64,000 nucleotides of DNA from Forficula auricularia (GCA_024734495.1 JALMQS010000161.1:1238169-1302168); one strand, 5' to 3'. Shown: positions 21,770 through 33,381, counted from the first letter of the stretch. Notes: generated from the letters alone by a model not told the origin. Made by a program: numbers and translations.

Positions 21770-21895
21770 TATATAACCCTGACCGACACGTGATTGGCTC
21801 AATCGGAGTGGGTGCTCATACTTGAGAAAGATCGAAACGTCGCAGTTATATTGTATTATTTGTTCGTGTTCAATAAATAAAAAAAAATTAAATAT
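21770..21895 (+). promoter_or_regulatory. TATA-like box, GAAACGTC tail and AATAAA cluster
   Basis: TCTATATAACCCTGAC, then GATCGAAACGTCGCAG about 50 bases on, then CAATAAATAAA within 125 bases, look like a compact promoter/terminus unit of a retroelement. The GAAACGTC part resembles the 3' half of a hammerhead, but the CUGANGA part is degenerate (CTTGAGA). No element boundaries were identified. Confidence 0.25.
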
Positions 21896-22019
21896 GTGTG
21901 ATTTAAATAAAAATAAAAATTTTAATCAAATTAATCATAAAAATAAATGCTTCACCAGCTTCATTACTATAGTAATAATTATACACTTGAAAATATCAAT
22001 TTTTTTTTAATATTTATTA

Positions 22020-22262
22020 TTGTCATTGAGAGACGTTTCGACAATCTTTGCACATAGCTCACAACAACCCTTAAACATCTTTACAAAAAACAATTTATTC
22101 TGTCAGCAAACAAAATACTAGTATATTCATCCAAGTGCTTTCATAGTTATTTGTCTAATCAATCAATAGAATAAATGGGGTTGTTGTGAGCTATGTGTAA
22201 AGATTGTCTGTGAGACTGATGATGGCAAATCAGTATCGAAACTTCTCTCAATGACAATAAGG
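22020..22262. mobile_element. Hammerhead foldback I
   Basis: The arms share GCTCACAACAACCCC-type sequence and AAAGATTGTC in inverted orientation around a ~110-base loop. The right arm (22212-22249) carries CTGATGA (22216-22222), GAAA (22238-22241) and a GAGA/TCTC stem I, but stem II no longer pairs well. The left arm keeps only GAAACGTC-TCTC on the minus strand. Confidence 0.5.
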
Positions 22263-22453
22263 AATATTTTTTTTTTAATTGAAATTATCAAGTAATATTG
22301 ATTACCCCCACCTATATCATAGAGAAATTACGTCTCAGAGTTCTGACTAATATGTATAAAATTAAATAATTTCTCAGTGGACTGAAGGAATGTTGAATAA
22401 AATAAATTGTTAATTTATGCCTAGGTATATATTATTATTACATTGAATTAAAA

Positions 22454-23534
22454 TCTATATATATATATATATATTTAAGGTTTTGTCTGTACATTGCTCC
22501 AAATCACGCCAAATTTTGGTTGCACACGTTTCAAGCAAAGTTATGAACTAAAACACCCTCAACAAAATTCCTGTCTGTCTGTCTGTCTGTTTCAGTGGTT
22601 TCCGCGAAAAGTTGCTCACGATTCACGTAAAAACGGCTGAAGGGATTATTATTAAATTTCATATTTACATCAGATGTCTTTTAACTTACGTTTTTAGCTA
22701 TATAACGTTTTGATATTTTGACCCCAGAAGGGGGTTCGGGGGGGGGGGCACGAATGAAAATTATCAAATAACTCCTAAACTATTAATCCTACGGCAAATT
22801 TTATGATAAACAAAGTTGTAGGGGATGTGATTTCTGACAACTTTTGTTTAAATAAATTTCCCCAAAAAACACCCAAAAATGGGGGAGGGTGAAAAAATGT
22901 AAATTCTTGCCCTTGGAGCAAACTCAACCAAATTTTGTATACATAATCTCTGGGCCTCTAGAGAGCTAGAAATTCAAAAACTAACCACCCAAAATGGGGG
23001 GGGGGGGGTCAAAAAATGAAAATTCTTTCTCTTGGACCAAACTCAACCAAATTTTGTATACATAATCTATGGGTCACTAGAAGGCTAGAAATGCAAAAAC
23101 TGGGTGCGGAGGGTGGGTGCGGGTTAGGAGTATGGGGTGCGCGGGGTGGAATGGGGGTGGGGTGAGGGAATGAGGCAAAGTAGAGTGGGGGTGCAGGGGG
23201 TGGTGCGGGATGGAGTCCAGGGGCCTAGGCAGGGGTGTGGTGCGCAGGGTTGGAGGGCACGTGGTGGGGTCCAGGGTGGATGGGGTGCGGGTGGTGTTGG
23301 GGGCTGGGGTTGGGCACGGAGTGCATGGTGCGGGGGGTGGGGGTGCTGGAGGGGTTTCGGGGGGTGAGGGTTGTGTTCGTGGGTTAGGGTGCGGATGGGG
23401 TGTTGGGGTGGTGGTGTGGGGGCGGGAGTTGGACATGGTCCGGTGGTGGTGGGGTTGGGGTTCGTGGACAGGGGGTCCAGGGGGCTTGCCCCCTGGTTAG
23501 TAAGAGGGCCGCTGAAGGCAGGCCTTGCAGCTAG
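22454..23534 (+). mobile_element. CTAG-ended Helitron, copy 1
   Basis: It starts TC (TCTATATATATA...) after an A and ends CTAG before a T, the A/T insertion habit and CTRR end of Helitrons. The 3' end has a GC-rich hairpin (GGCC...GGCC) directly before TTGCAGCTAG. The 5' block TTAAGGTTTTGTCTGTACA is shared with copy 2 (32624). Three ~115-bp modules lie at 22860-23110 and a G-rich tract at 23100-23490. There is no Rep/helicase coding, so it is non-autonomous. The open frames on both strands of the G-rich tract are low-complexity artefacts. Confidence 0.78.
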
Positions 23535-23639
23535 TAACAATATAAAATCATTTAAAAAATAAGCTGACGTGTTCTGATGTGGTCATCCACTTAACTTTAC
23601 CATAAAACCTGGCCCCTAAAATTATTTATAATTATGTAG

Positions 23640-24252
23640 GGGCGGTTAGTTTTTGCATTTTTAGACTTCTGGGGTCCTACTGATTATGTATACAAAATTT
23701 TGTGAGTTTGGTAAACGGCAAAGATTTTCATTTTTTGACCCCCCCCCCCATTTTGGGCGGTTAGTTTTTGCATTCTTAGACTTCTACAGGTCCACTGATT
23801 ATGTATACAAAATTTGGTTTAGTTTGCTCAAACGGCCTAGATTTTTAATTTTTAATCCCCCTCCACCCCACCTAATTTGGGGGCAATATGCACCAAAATA
23901 TAATCAGCTCTTAATCTCAATTGATCAAAACTACGTGTGAAATTTGGTTTCAATATTCCCACTAGTTTTTGAGCTAGCTCGTCCACAAAAATTTGGTAAC
24001 GCACAGACTAACTAACTAACAGACAACCAGACAGACTAACAGACATTTTGACAAAACAATTATTATCTCGAAAAATATAATTTTTTCGATGTTCACTTAT
24101 TAGGGTTTTTTGTAGAGCGAAATGCCATGGTTTCGCTCAATTTTTTTAATCAAAATAGCCGTTTTTGAGATATTTCGAAAAAAAGAAGGAAAAAACCCCA
24201 CTTTTTTCATGCACGATTACTATACTTGACCATACCCTGTATGGTAAAGTAA
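23640..24252 (+). repeat. Dispersed repeat P, copy 1
   Basis: Two ~115-bp modules are followed by a conserved block with CTAGTTTTTGAGCTAGCTCG, a (CTAA)n-like tract, GCCATGGTTTCGCTCAA and the palindromic end ACCATACCCTGTATGGT. Other copies: about 27010-27292 (plus), 43330-44510 (plus, interrupted), 45214-45945 (minus), 51790-52250 (minus) and pieces at 58015-59450. It has no coding. The class is unknown; the hairpin end could suit a Helitron or a foldback. Confidence 0.65.
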
Positions 24253-25020
24253 AAAAATGACATTTCTTGTATTTTTTAATTATAATTTATAAAGCTAGAA
24301 AGGCCAAAATTAAATCAGTTCTCCATATTGGAAATCCAAATATTTTAGCACAAGAACGAGTTTTCTACGAGTATGAAAATAAAGATTGAACATTTTCTAG
24401 TGAATTCGATATTCTGGGTAAAAGAGTAAATGGAGATTAAAAGTCTCAACTCACGCCAACTCATGAAAATTATAAGGGCGCCACCACCAGCACATGGTTA
24501 CTTTTATTGCTACTTTAAGTTTTAGTTATTTTTTTTGTACAATTTTGCATATTAGTATAATTATTATTAGAATAACGATAATGATTATGATTCTCGCAAC
24601 TTGAAAAGGGATTTGAACCTTTTATCGGGTATGTGGCCTGGTTTTCTAACCTATCTAAATTATAATTATTATGTTTTGCCGCCATGCCAAAAATCGACCT
24701 TTGAGGGAAATTCTTCCTTTATATTTTGGCTTTCGTCCAAACTTCCTTCAACCCCCACCCTTACCTACCCTTCAACTTTATCGTTTAGGTGTTTCCTCTC
24801 AATATTCCGAATTTATGATGAATGAAAAGGATCTTTTTCATTTCTCCTATTCAAAGATATCTTTATATTATATTCTCTGCAATAAATATTATTTAATAAA
24901 AGAGTTAAATTAAAAATCAAACAAGTGGGTAGGAAAAACGATTTTTAAAATGGTATTTTTCCTTCTTTTTATAATTTAATTTCAATATATACTATTTTAT
25001 ATTGAAAAAATTGTATTGAT
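24253..25020. other. AT-rich stretch, nothing recognised
   Basis: Only short chance frames, two of them overlapping at 24601-24913 with no family resemblance. No repeat shared with the rest of the window was noticed. Confidence 0.4.
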
Positions 25021-25027
25021 TGTTTTA

Positions 25028-25275
25028 TTAACCGACTTTGAAAAAGAGGAGGTTATCAATTCAACGGAATGTCTGGGTTTTTTTTGTGTTTGAACATTTA
25101 TTTCTCTTTACCATGTCGACCGATTTGGATGATTTTGTTCAGTCTCCTACCCGATTGGTACCGTTTTTTTCATTGGTATTGGACCTTTTTTGTTATGTAT
25201 GTTCACACATTACTTCTTTGTTTATGGACCGATTTCGATGATTCTTTTTTTATTGGAAATGGGATACCTTAGGGG
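25028..25275 (+). repeat. Dispersed repeat Q, 5' part
   Basis: It begins AACCGACTTTGAAAAAG-AGGAGG and contains ACCGATTTGGATGATT and GATTCTTTTTTTATTGG. Further copies: 28082-28360 (plus), 30780-31112 (minus) and 57238-57965 (plus, with its palindromic 3' part); a short end lies at 63868-63897 (minus). The two overlapping frames here are not conserved between copies. Confidence 0.65.
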
Positions 25276-25304
25276 TAATCCCTCAATCTTGAGTTGCCAT
25301 AAAA

Positions 25305-25672
25305 GAATTTAGTCTTTTTGATTTTAAGTCGATTCTTCCACGTTTTCAGTAGAGGTTGCCATTAATAGTCAAAACATCAAAAATGGAATGCAATAAGGTT
25401 ATTCCTCTAGTATTAGATGAGAATCGATCGCTATTTTTGATTCTAAGCCGATTCCTCCATGTCTTCAGCAATGGTTACCAATAATAACCGAAATGTCAAA
25501 AATCGAATGTAGAATGGTTATTCCTCGACTGTTAAATGAGAATCGATCATTATTTTTGAATTAAAGTCAACATGAACTGCAAATTGCAAGTGATATCTGA
25601 TTAATAATAAAGGAATAAACATATTAATACTTCAAATGAATTTGGATAAAGTTTAGCAACGATCCGTTGCAG
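25305..25672 (+). repeat. Repeat R with internal duplication and end hairpin
   Basis: Three diverged ~115-base units share GAGAATCGATC, TCCTCCATGTCTTC and TTATTCCTC. The element ends at the hairpin GCAACGATCCGTTGCAG (about 25655). The whole block recurs inverted at about 41850-42230 inside a CTAG Helitron. Confidence 0.65.
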
Positions 25673-26049
25673 ATTTTTGATATATTGAAAAAAATACGAA
25701 CATAATCAAAGATTGTAATTTTAAGATAAAGAATAATTTCATTACTTTTCAAATTTATCTTACATTTTATTTTTATTTTCTCAATAAATTTAATTTAATT
25801 TAATACAGAAATTTAGAATTAAATATTAGTTACCCTTTATTTCCAATATCTTAAATTACAAAGTTTGCTGATGTTCTTATTTTTTTCCATATATCAAAAA
25901 ATGTGTATACAAAATGTAACAATTTATTTCTTATTAAACTGTAATAAATTCTCTAACTTATGACACCTCTTTTATTCCAATCCGATACCTCGAACCTGAA
26001 ATAAGTAAAGTTTTAGAAAAAGAGAGTAGGTGGCTCGATTTTTTTTTTT

Positions 26050-26340
26050 GTATAAATCTATTATAAAATCAACTGGTGTGGGCACCACATGACTTTCACA
26101 TTATTTGAAATCATCATACCAATTTTCTTCATTCAAATTACTTCAATTTGGGTTTCCCCAAGCCGTTTTGAGAAAACCAGAAAAAAGATTAAGCAAAAAA
26201 CCAAAAATATTCAAGTAAACATTTACTTCCGGTTCTTCGATTTTAGCCAAATTCTTGAGCCTCTAGATAACTTAAGTTTCAAATCCCAAAGCTCTGCGAC
26301 TTACCCTAGCCGAGATATGAAAGATTAAAATATTTATTTT
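26050..26340 (+). repeat. Dispersed repeat U
   Basis: CAACTGGTGTGGGCACCACATGAC-type sequence and CATACCAATTTTCTTCA recur at 20033-20300, where they are split by an insertion. TACTTCCGGTTCTTCGATTT is repeated in diverged form at about 26505. The overlapping frames at 26089-26806 have no recognisable domain. Confidence 0.5.
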
Positions 26341-27009
26341 GCGACACTCCTAATTTACACCCTCTTCCTTTATTTCGATCGGATTAAAATTTATACACGA
26401 CTAACAACTTATGACACTTGATAAGTACACTAATTAAAAAAAAATAGTTACAGCCGTTTTTGAGAAAATAACAAAAAACGGAAAATCTTTCATGTAAATG
26501 TCAACTTCCGGTCTTCCGATTTCAATGACTGATTTATTTCGCCACGCAGAGGGGGCAGCCCTTTACAGAAAGAATACAGATTGTTTACAAATTAGGTTAA
26601 AACCCTCACCAGCCGTCCAAACAATTACGCCAGATGTTATGTCTATTAGTGAAAAGTACATGTATATATGGGCGCCAGTAGGACTCCAGAACCGAGGCAA
26701 GAGTGTTGGGAGCGCCAAAAGCGCCCCACAACTGTGCAATGCGATCAAGAAGAGGAAAAAAAACAATAATCAAATTACAACACTACAAACAAAAAACAAA
26801 ACATAAATAAAAATTAACATCAAAAAGCTTGCTGTACTCCTTCTAGCCTATATCGAGCTTAAGTTTTGAATTTCGTAGCTCTGAGACTTACAGTTGTGAA
26901 ACGCAAGGGGGTAGATACGTACATACGTACGCGCGGTCCAATTGATTTTTGGCCTTTGGAGACCACAATATCTGGTTATATGTTTTAAATCCGGTGTCAA
27001 ACTATTAAG

Positions 27010-27292
27010 GGCATCGATTACTTCTCCTTGAAGTCACAAAATTCACTCTAGTTTTTGAACTAGAACATACTAACTAACTAACGTATGGTACTAATAGAAA
27101 TTTTGATAAAATAATTAATATCTCTTAATATATATTTTTTTCGATGTTCACTATAAGGGTTTTTTTGTAAACCAAAACGTCATGGTTTCAGTAAATTTTT
27201 TATCAAAATAGTTTCAGTTTTTGAGATATTTCGATAAAACGAAGGAAAAAACCATTCACAATTACAATACTTGACCATATGGTAAAATAAGA
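27010..27292 (+). repeat. Dispersed repeat P, copy 2
   Basis: It shares the TTGATAAAATAATTAATATC and CGTCATGGTTTC blocks and the ACCATATGGTAAA end with copy 1. The palindrome at the end has lost its middle. Confidence 0.55.
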
Positions 27293-27361
27293 AATATATT
27301 AAGGGATCGTTATCTTCTTCTAGATCCAAGATAGAATGGATTATTTTTAATTATATGTTAG

Positions 27362-27455
27362 AAGGCTTGTGTTAACTCACTCGGTACTAGAACCCGAATG
27401 CTAAAATTAGTAATCTACGCATATTAACCCCTCTGACATATATTTCGAGTTAAAT
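27362..27455 (-). other. Possible decayed tRNA-derived SINE
   Basis: On the minus strand GTCAGAGGGGTT is followed ~55 bases later by CGGGTTCTAGTACC, a weak B box. The head resembles the tRNA-like units at 30535-30640 and 41345-41430. No clear A box or duplication was found. Confidence 0.25.
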
Positions 27456-28080
27456 ATTTCAGTCAATGATTTAATCTTCATTTGTGAAATTACGAGATCT
27501 AAAGATTATAAATTCACGTAGATTAAACAATGATTGATAAAAAGTGATTCAAATTTAATGAATTTATTTAAAAATTAAATATCAATGAAATGAATGACTA
27601 TTCGGAAATTGATGATAAAAGTTTAAATTGCAGATAGAAGTAGATTTTAAATTTATCTGCTTTATATAAATTAGTACATATTATTGGTCCACTCTGCTTT
27701 TGAACGCCTCAATTATAGATTACTCAAAATTAGTAACATTTATATGGACTAATTTGAAACTTTTATTTGTGCTAATTATTAAGTAATTTAAAAGAATATT
27801 TAATGTATATTAGTGTAAAATAAATTTAGGAGGTATATTTTTAAAAAATAAGAATTGGCAATATCGTGAAAAAATTCAAAATAATGTTGATTACTTACAT
27901 TAGTGAAATGTTTTAAATATATGAATGCATATCAAGAAGAGAAAATCAGCCACTTACCTGAAACAAAACGAGAAAAAAAAACATTATTATTAATCAATAA
28001 ATAAATGAACTTGAAAACTTAGTAATTTTCAATCTAATAAATTATAAATATAAGGTAGAGTGGGGGAAGACGCCCTAGTT
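27456..28080. other. AT-rich stretch, nothing recognised
   Basis: Nothing beyond short A/T runs is seen. Confidence 0.4.
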
Positions 28081-28081
28081 T

Positions 28082-28831
28082 TTAACCGACTTCAAAAAAG
28101 GAGGAGGTTCTCTATTCGACTGAATTTTTTTGTTTTTTATTTTGTTTTGTGTCTATGTTACCTTATTTCTCCGCCAATTGTGAACGGATTTTGATGATTT
28201 TTTTTTTCATTGGGTTCAGTCTAGCTTCCGATTGGTCTCGGTTTTTTTTCATTGGTATTGGACCTTTTTTAAATGTTTGTTCAGGAATAACTTCTTTGTT
28301 TATAAACCGATTGTATTGATTCTTTTTTTATTGGAAAGAGGGTACCTTAGGAGTTGTACCATATTAATTTGGTCAAGTTCTGATGATATGATCAATGACG
28401 AATTAACATAAATTTCCAATTCTTATGGGCAAATAATCGAAATTATAATAAATAAAATCTTTTATAAAAAAATCAATCTTAAAACGTTCATTTAAAACCC
28501 GGAAACGTTTCTAGAGAATTTCTATATTTATGAATTGAATTTTATTATCATTTTTTGATTCATTCGCCCAACGCTTTCTCTTACGAGATGTATGCAAAGT
28601 ATTATCTTAAGTCACTATTAATAACATCACTAAGAAGAGAAAAATAAAAATAATTTTTATAAAAAAAATAAAACCGACTTCAAAAAAATTAAATGCATTA
28701 AATAAAATAATAAAACTTGAAAATAAAATAAAATACACTAAAAGGTATAAAATAATTATCTAATTTAGTTACAACTAAACGACGAAATATTTACATGAAA
28801 TCACTTTTTGAAGTCGGTGCCAAACAAACTA
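28082..28831 (+). repeat. Dispersed repeat Q, copy 2, with left palindrome arm
   Basis: The 5' part (28082-28360) begins AACCGACTTCAAAAAAGGAG. After ~280 bases of unrelated DNA, a second part (28640-28831) matches the left arm of the palindrome at 57560-57730, including GTTACAACTAAACGACGAAA and GAAGTCGGTGCCAAAC. A mariner element is inserted at its end. Confidence 0.6.
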
Positions 28832-28833
28832 TA

Positions 28834-29407
28834 CAGGGTGACCACGAGAAACATTTACGTTTTAGAAATAAAAAAACAATATTAATTTTTCAAGATACTA
28901 TTTATTTAACTTAAGTTACATAGTTGTGGTTATACGCCATTTACTTTACGTAGAGAAAATGATGTCAGGAAGGTGACGTCCTTCTTCCCTGAGGCAATTT
29001 TCTATCTGTCAAGGAAGCTCCTCCACACTCGTTCCAGTGTATCCTCAGTGATCAACGCCACCTCAGTACGTATCGCCGCTTTCAAGTAATCTAAAGTACG
29101 GGGGTTTATGTCGATAAACTTGCTCTTTCAAATGTCCCCACAAATAAAAATCACACATGTTAAGGTCCGGAGATCGAGGAGGCCAGTGCACATCTCCAAA
29201 TCTTGAAATCAGGTGACCTGCCAGGACCTGTGGAGGAGCAAAATTGCCTCAGGGAAGAAGGACGTCACCTTCCTGACATCATTTTCTCTACGTAAAGTAA
29301 ATGGCGTATAACCACAACTATGTAACTTAAGTTAAATAAATAGTATCTTGAAAAATTAATATTGTTTTTTTATTTCTAAAACGTAAATGTTTCTCATGGT
29401 CACCCTG
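28834..29407. mobile_element. Mariner remnant with duplicated inverted end
   Basis: The ends CAGGGTGACCACGAGAAAC and its inverse are flanked by TA (28832-28833 and 29408-29409). The inverted arms are 168 bases each (28834-29001 and 29240-29407), far longer than a simple terminal repeat. Both arms contain the last codons of the transposase gene, so the right arm is an inverted copy of the 3' end that replaced the original 5' end. It is inserted in repeat Q. Confidence 0.85.
29000..29219 (-). pseudogene. Mariner transposase C-terminal remnant
   Basis: On the minus strand: GDVHWPPRSPDLNMCDFYLW, then GHLKEQVYRHKP, a one-base slip, then RTLDYLKAAIRTEVALITED, TLERVWRSFLDR and a stop. PRSPDL..CD holds the third catalytic acidic residue, here Asp, and FYLWGHLK is the usual following motif. 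The N-terminal DNA-binding region and the first two catalytic residues are missing. It is non-functional. Confidence 0.85.
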
Positions 29408-29409
29408 TA

Positions 29410-30391
29410 TAAGCGAGCATACTCGCCAATCGTACTAAGTCAAATCCGTCGAGTTTGATTCATAAAATTTATATGTATTTTTCGTTCCATGATCCTTGAT
29501 TAGACTTTCTTATGTATGTCCGCGGCATTTCTGGAAAGAAACCATCGGAATAGTTTCCAAAAATTAATTTTAAATGTATAGTAGGTAATACAAACCAACA
29601 TCTTATACAAACGCGAAAACTACGGCATCTTACCCCCAAAAAATGTTCGTCTTCTTCCCCCAAAGCATTGGGGCAAGGCCTTAGCACCGCACAGCAGTGG
29701 CAGATGGGGGTCATAGAAAGCCCACACTTTAAACTCACTAAAACTAACCGAGTTATTTCTCTTCTATCAAAACTACGGCTAATATGAATAAGTAAAGTAT
29801 GTTCGGATATGATTTCCGTTACTTACCAGAGCAATCGGGATGACAAAATCATTTAAAAACACCACTTAAAACTGTGATTAATCAACAAAAACCATGTGTA
29901 TACTCTCGCTGGGCACGCGCCTTCATTCCAACATACTGGCAAACTGTTTTCTCGCATGCGTGTAAGTGAACCACGTGATAGGGCATCTTGTACAATACGG
30001 CGTCTCGCCCCAATCTAGCTTATTATATTTTATTTCTACCCAGCCTAATCCTTTATTTCTCTAATGCTGAACCTCCTATTGCTCAGTTTATGATGAACAA
30101 ATTCTTAAGCCGAACATACTAGTTTCTTTTCAGATATCATTATTAATAATTTTTAGTAATTGAATCTTACGTAAATATATTATATACCATATTAGAAGTG
30201 TTTACTATAATGAAAGGCTGCTCGAATACAACGGTGAATTGATGTAAAGGCTATGAATAAAACAATTTATTAGGAAGTTATTTCATCCTCTTTAAAAAAC
30301 CGTTTCTTCTCTCTTCATGGTTTGAAAGGGTTAAATTTTAGCATCAATAAAATGATATTTCTCGGAGCAAAGGGGAAGATTGCCTGCTTAG
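29410..30391. other. AT-rich stretch, nothing recognised
   Basis: Small open frames occur (for example 29469-29738, minus) without any family resemblance. No repeats were matched. Confidence 0.4.
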
Positions 30392-30399
30392 GTGCCTAG

Positions 30400-31198
30400 C
30401 AGTGGCGTGCGGTCCATGGATGCTGTGGACACCGTGTCATAAAAATCTATTGTTAAATTTAAAAAATAACGTAAAATTTTATAAATGAATTTATCTTTTA
30501 GGACCAATCATAGATTTTAGAGAAAATATTTTTACATTGCATATCAGAGAGGTTCGTCCCCTTATATATAGGAATCGAACCCAAGCGCTAACTGAGCTTG
30601 CCGGGCCGTTAGCCAAACGCTTTAAGATAATTCTCTCTCTGACATGCAACATATATAAGTATTATAGCTAAAGATTTTTCAGTCCCTTCAACTCAAAGGG
30701 AAAAGCAAAAAATCAGGCTAAACTGAAAAAAGTTTTCAGTGAGGGGCCCTTTAATTAAATTAATACTGATCCCAAGGTAAAAAATCATTGAAATCGGTCC
30801 ACATAGTAAAAAGAAATCGACGAGCAAACATCTACAGAACTTGACCAAATTAATATGTGACCACCCCCAAGGTATCCCCATTCCAATAAAAAAATGAATC
30901 GGTCCAAAAACAAAGAAGTTATGCGTAAACAATATAAACATACATAACAAAAAAGGCCCAATACCAATGAAAAAAAAACCAGAACCAATCGGGTACGAGA
31001 CTGAATCCAATGCAAAAAAAATCGTTCAAATCGGTCCACCAGGTAAAGAGAGAAAAAAAAAAAAACAGACATTCCGTTCAATTGATAACCTCCTCCTTCG
31101 TCGGTTAAAAAGGAGGGAAGAATAAAATAAAATTTTAAACAATTGAAGGGTTTTTTTTGGACAGCATCCCCTGGTTGAAAAGTCACCGCTCGCTACTG
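30400..31198. mobile_element. hAT-like element carrying SINE and repeat Q
   Basis: The ends CAGTGGCGTGCGGT and ACCGCTCGCTACTG are imperfect inverted repeats. The flanks GTGCCTAG (30392-30399) and ATGCCTAG (31199-31206) are an 8-base duplication with one mismatch. Inside are a tRNA-like unit (30535-30640) and an inverted repeat Q (30780-31112). No transposase is encoded; the two overlapping frames at 30693-31186 lie over repeat Q. Confidence 0.7.
30535..30645 (-). other. tRNA-like (SINE) unit
   Basis: On the minus strand there is a perfect B box, GGTTCGATTCC, preceded about 45 bases upstream by TTTGGCTAACGG, a plausible A box. The unit is bounded by GCATATCAGAGAG and its inverse TCTCTGACATGC. 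The head TGTCAGAG is shared with the unit at 41345-41430. It is not a functional tRNA: no acceptor stem was found. Confidence 0.5.
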
Positions 31199-31437
31199 AT
31201 GCCTAGTATTGAATTCTCTCAAATAATTTCAATTATAACACAATTATTGTAAATATTTCTATGTTAAAAAAAATTAGAAACAAAATAATCTCGTCATTAT
31301 ATAACGCAAATGCCTAAAAGCAAAAGAGAATATAAAATGAGATAAATCTTTTGGATAATTAAATTCCCTATAACCCAATAAGATAAAAATAATAATAAAA
31401 ACTTGATTTGCTATATTATATATCTTATATATTAACT

Positions 31438-32025
31438 ATATATAACCAAACTTCTTGAGGATACAAATTCTCATTTAAATAGGTGTTGGTTTTATTCTTT
31501 TTTGACAAAAAAACACATTTTTATCAATTATTTTTCTTTATTTTATTTTATTATTACCAGGAACGTTTCGACATGGGGGGATTTGGTGTGTTGAGTTGGC
31601 AATAGAGTTTAGTTGTCAAATAGAATTTGAATCTAACAAACGGTCAGAGATTTATGAAAGAGCCTTTAACCTTGAAAGTTTATACACAAATAATTGTTGA
31701 ACAAAAAAATAATGTTACATACTCTAATAATTTCGATGTGAGGGAATTTTTTCCCATCTTTAGATTGTTCCAAGGTATGTCATTTTGTTATTATTTTTAA
31801 GTTGTTGTTGTGTGGAGAAATTGTCATTGTATAAAAATTATGTAATGATTGAAATATTTTAGGCTGATGATGACATAATTGAAAATGTCGAAACGTTCCT
31901 GGTAACAATAAAATAAAATAAAGAAAAATAATTGATAAAAATGTGTTTTTTTGTCAAAAAAGAATAAAACCAACACCTATTTAAATGAGAATTTGTATCC
32001 TCAAGAAGTTTGGTTATATATAAAA
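31438..32025. mobile_element. Hammerhead foldback E
   Basis: Arms of about 130 bases are near-perfect reverse complements: CCAAACTTCTTGAGGATAC at the left, and AAACACATTTTTATCAATT with its inverse. The left arm ends in GAACGTTTCGACAT, the mirror of the hammerhead tail. The unique centre is about 290 bases and has no coding frame. Confidence 0.65.
31861..31902 (+). ncRNA. Hammerhead motif (family E)
   Basis: CTGATGA (31864-31870), stem II GACAT (31872-31876) with ATGTC (31885-31889), GAAA (31890-31893), then CGTT with cleavage predicted after T31897. Stem I pairs AGG (31861-31863) with CCT (31898-31900). The core is complete. Stem III is only one pair. Confidence 0.57.
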
Positions 32026-32099
32026 AAAATTCTCAAAAAACTAATCAAAAAACTTATATATTAAAATTAGAATATTTCAATTATTAATTTAAAACCCAC

Positions 32100-32167
32100 T
32101 ACGTAGTCCAGAGGGCATAGTGCACTCTGGCAAGCAAAATGCCCGTCGAAGGTGGGCTTCGCAGCTG
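32100..32167 (+). mobile_element. Helitron 3' end, CTGG type
   Basis: A GC-rich hairpin (GCCCGTCGAAGGTGGGC) stands directly before TTCGCAGCTGG and a T, as at other CTRR Helitron ends. No matching 5' end could be assigned; foldback E lies just upstream and may be nested in the same element. Confidence 0.5.
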
Positions 32168-32623
32168 GTTATATTATAAAAAATTTAATTTTTAATAGAA
32201 TAGAAATGTATAGCAAGGCATATTATTGCTTTCAAACTCTCCATTTATTGGCAATTCTTTTGTATATGCTGAAGGGCCCTCCCGCGGACGGGGGGGGGGG
32301 TTAAAGGGGAGATAGGTTTTATGGAGAAAAGGGTGATCGGAGGCGGGGGTCCAGGAGGGCTTTCTGAAATTTAATTGAGAATTCTAAAATACAATTGGGG
32401 TTTTCCGAAATTAACTTGATATTTTCTGAAATAAAATTGGAAAAGGTGAGAAAATAGTAGAAAAATATAAAACATTGTTTTTAATTGCCATTAAGTTCAA
32501 AACTTCATGAATAGCAATGTTTGATGTTGGTATGAGAGGGCCAAAATGTTGACAAAAAAATAAATTTTATTTAATTTAATTTTGGGTTTAAATAAAAATC
32601 CACCTTTTAAGATGAATTTAAAA

Positions 32624-33381
32624 TCTATATATATATATATAAAATTAAGGTTTTGTCTGTACATTGGCCAAATCACGCAAAATTTTGGTTGCAGTTGTTT
32701 CAAGCAAAGTTATGAACGAAAACACCATCAACAAAATTCCTGTCTGTCTGTATGTATGTATGTAAAACGGCTGAAGGGATTATTATGAAATTTTATATTT
32801 GCATCAGATGTCTTCTAACTTACGTTTATAGCTATATGACGTTTTGATATTTTGACTCCAAAAAGTGGGTTTGGGGAGGGGGGGGGCGCATGAAAATGAA
32901 AATTATCAAATAACTATTAACTCTACGGCAAATTTTATTATGAGCAAAGTTGAAGGGGATGTGATTTTTGACAACTTTTGTTTGAAAAAATTTCGCCAAA
33001 AAAACACCCAAAAAGGGGGGGAGGGTGAAAAATGTAAATTCTTGCCTTTCGAGCAAACTCAATCAAATTTTGTATACATAATCTCTGGGCCTCTAGAGAG
33101 CTAGAAATGCAAAAACTAACCACCCAAAATGGGGGGGGTCAAAAAATGATGGGGATGTGATTTCTGACAGCTTTTGTGGTGGGGGTCCAGAGGATGGTGG
33201 AGTGCGGGGGTGGGGTGGTTCAGGGTGGAGACGGGGGTTCAGGTTAGGGTTCAGAGGGGTAGTGGGATGGTGCGGTGGTGGTGTGGGGGCATGGGTTGGG
33301 AACGGGTGCGGGGATGGGGTTCGAGGGTTGGGGGTCCAGGGGGAGTGCCTCCTGGCTAGCAAGAGGGCCACCGAAGGCTAG
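32624..33381 (+). mobile_element. CTAG-ended Helitron, copy 2
   Basis: It starts with TCTATATATATA after an A and ends with CTAG before a T. The 5' block GGTTTTGTCTGTACATTG and the module-rich middle match copy 1 (22454-23534). The 3' hairpin is shortened by loss of about ten bases between CCGAAGG and CTAG. A G-rich tract lies at 33170-33350. There is no coding; the several open frames on both strands across 32832-33381 are artefacts of repeats. Confidence 0.72.

Noticed and set aside
21822..21850. Additional hammerhead at GATCGAAACGTCGCAG
   Set aside because: The CUGANGA block is CTTGAGA and stem II does not pair.
23077..23562. Long overlapping open frames on both strands (Pro/His-rich and Gly/Val/Trp-rich proteins)
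   Set aside because: They lie in a G-rich low-complexity tract, are open in several frames at once and are not conserved between Helitron copies.
26498..26806. 102-codon frame with an opposing 67-codon frame
   Set aside because: Follows a repeat-U-like block; no domain, biased toward low-complexity Lys/Asn at its end, and no homologous copy with the frame open.
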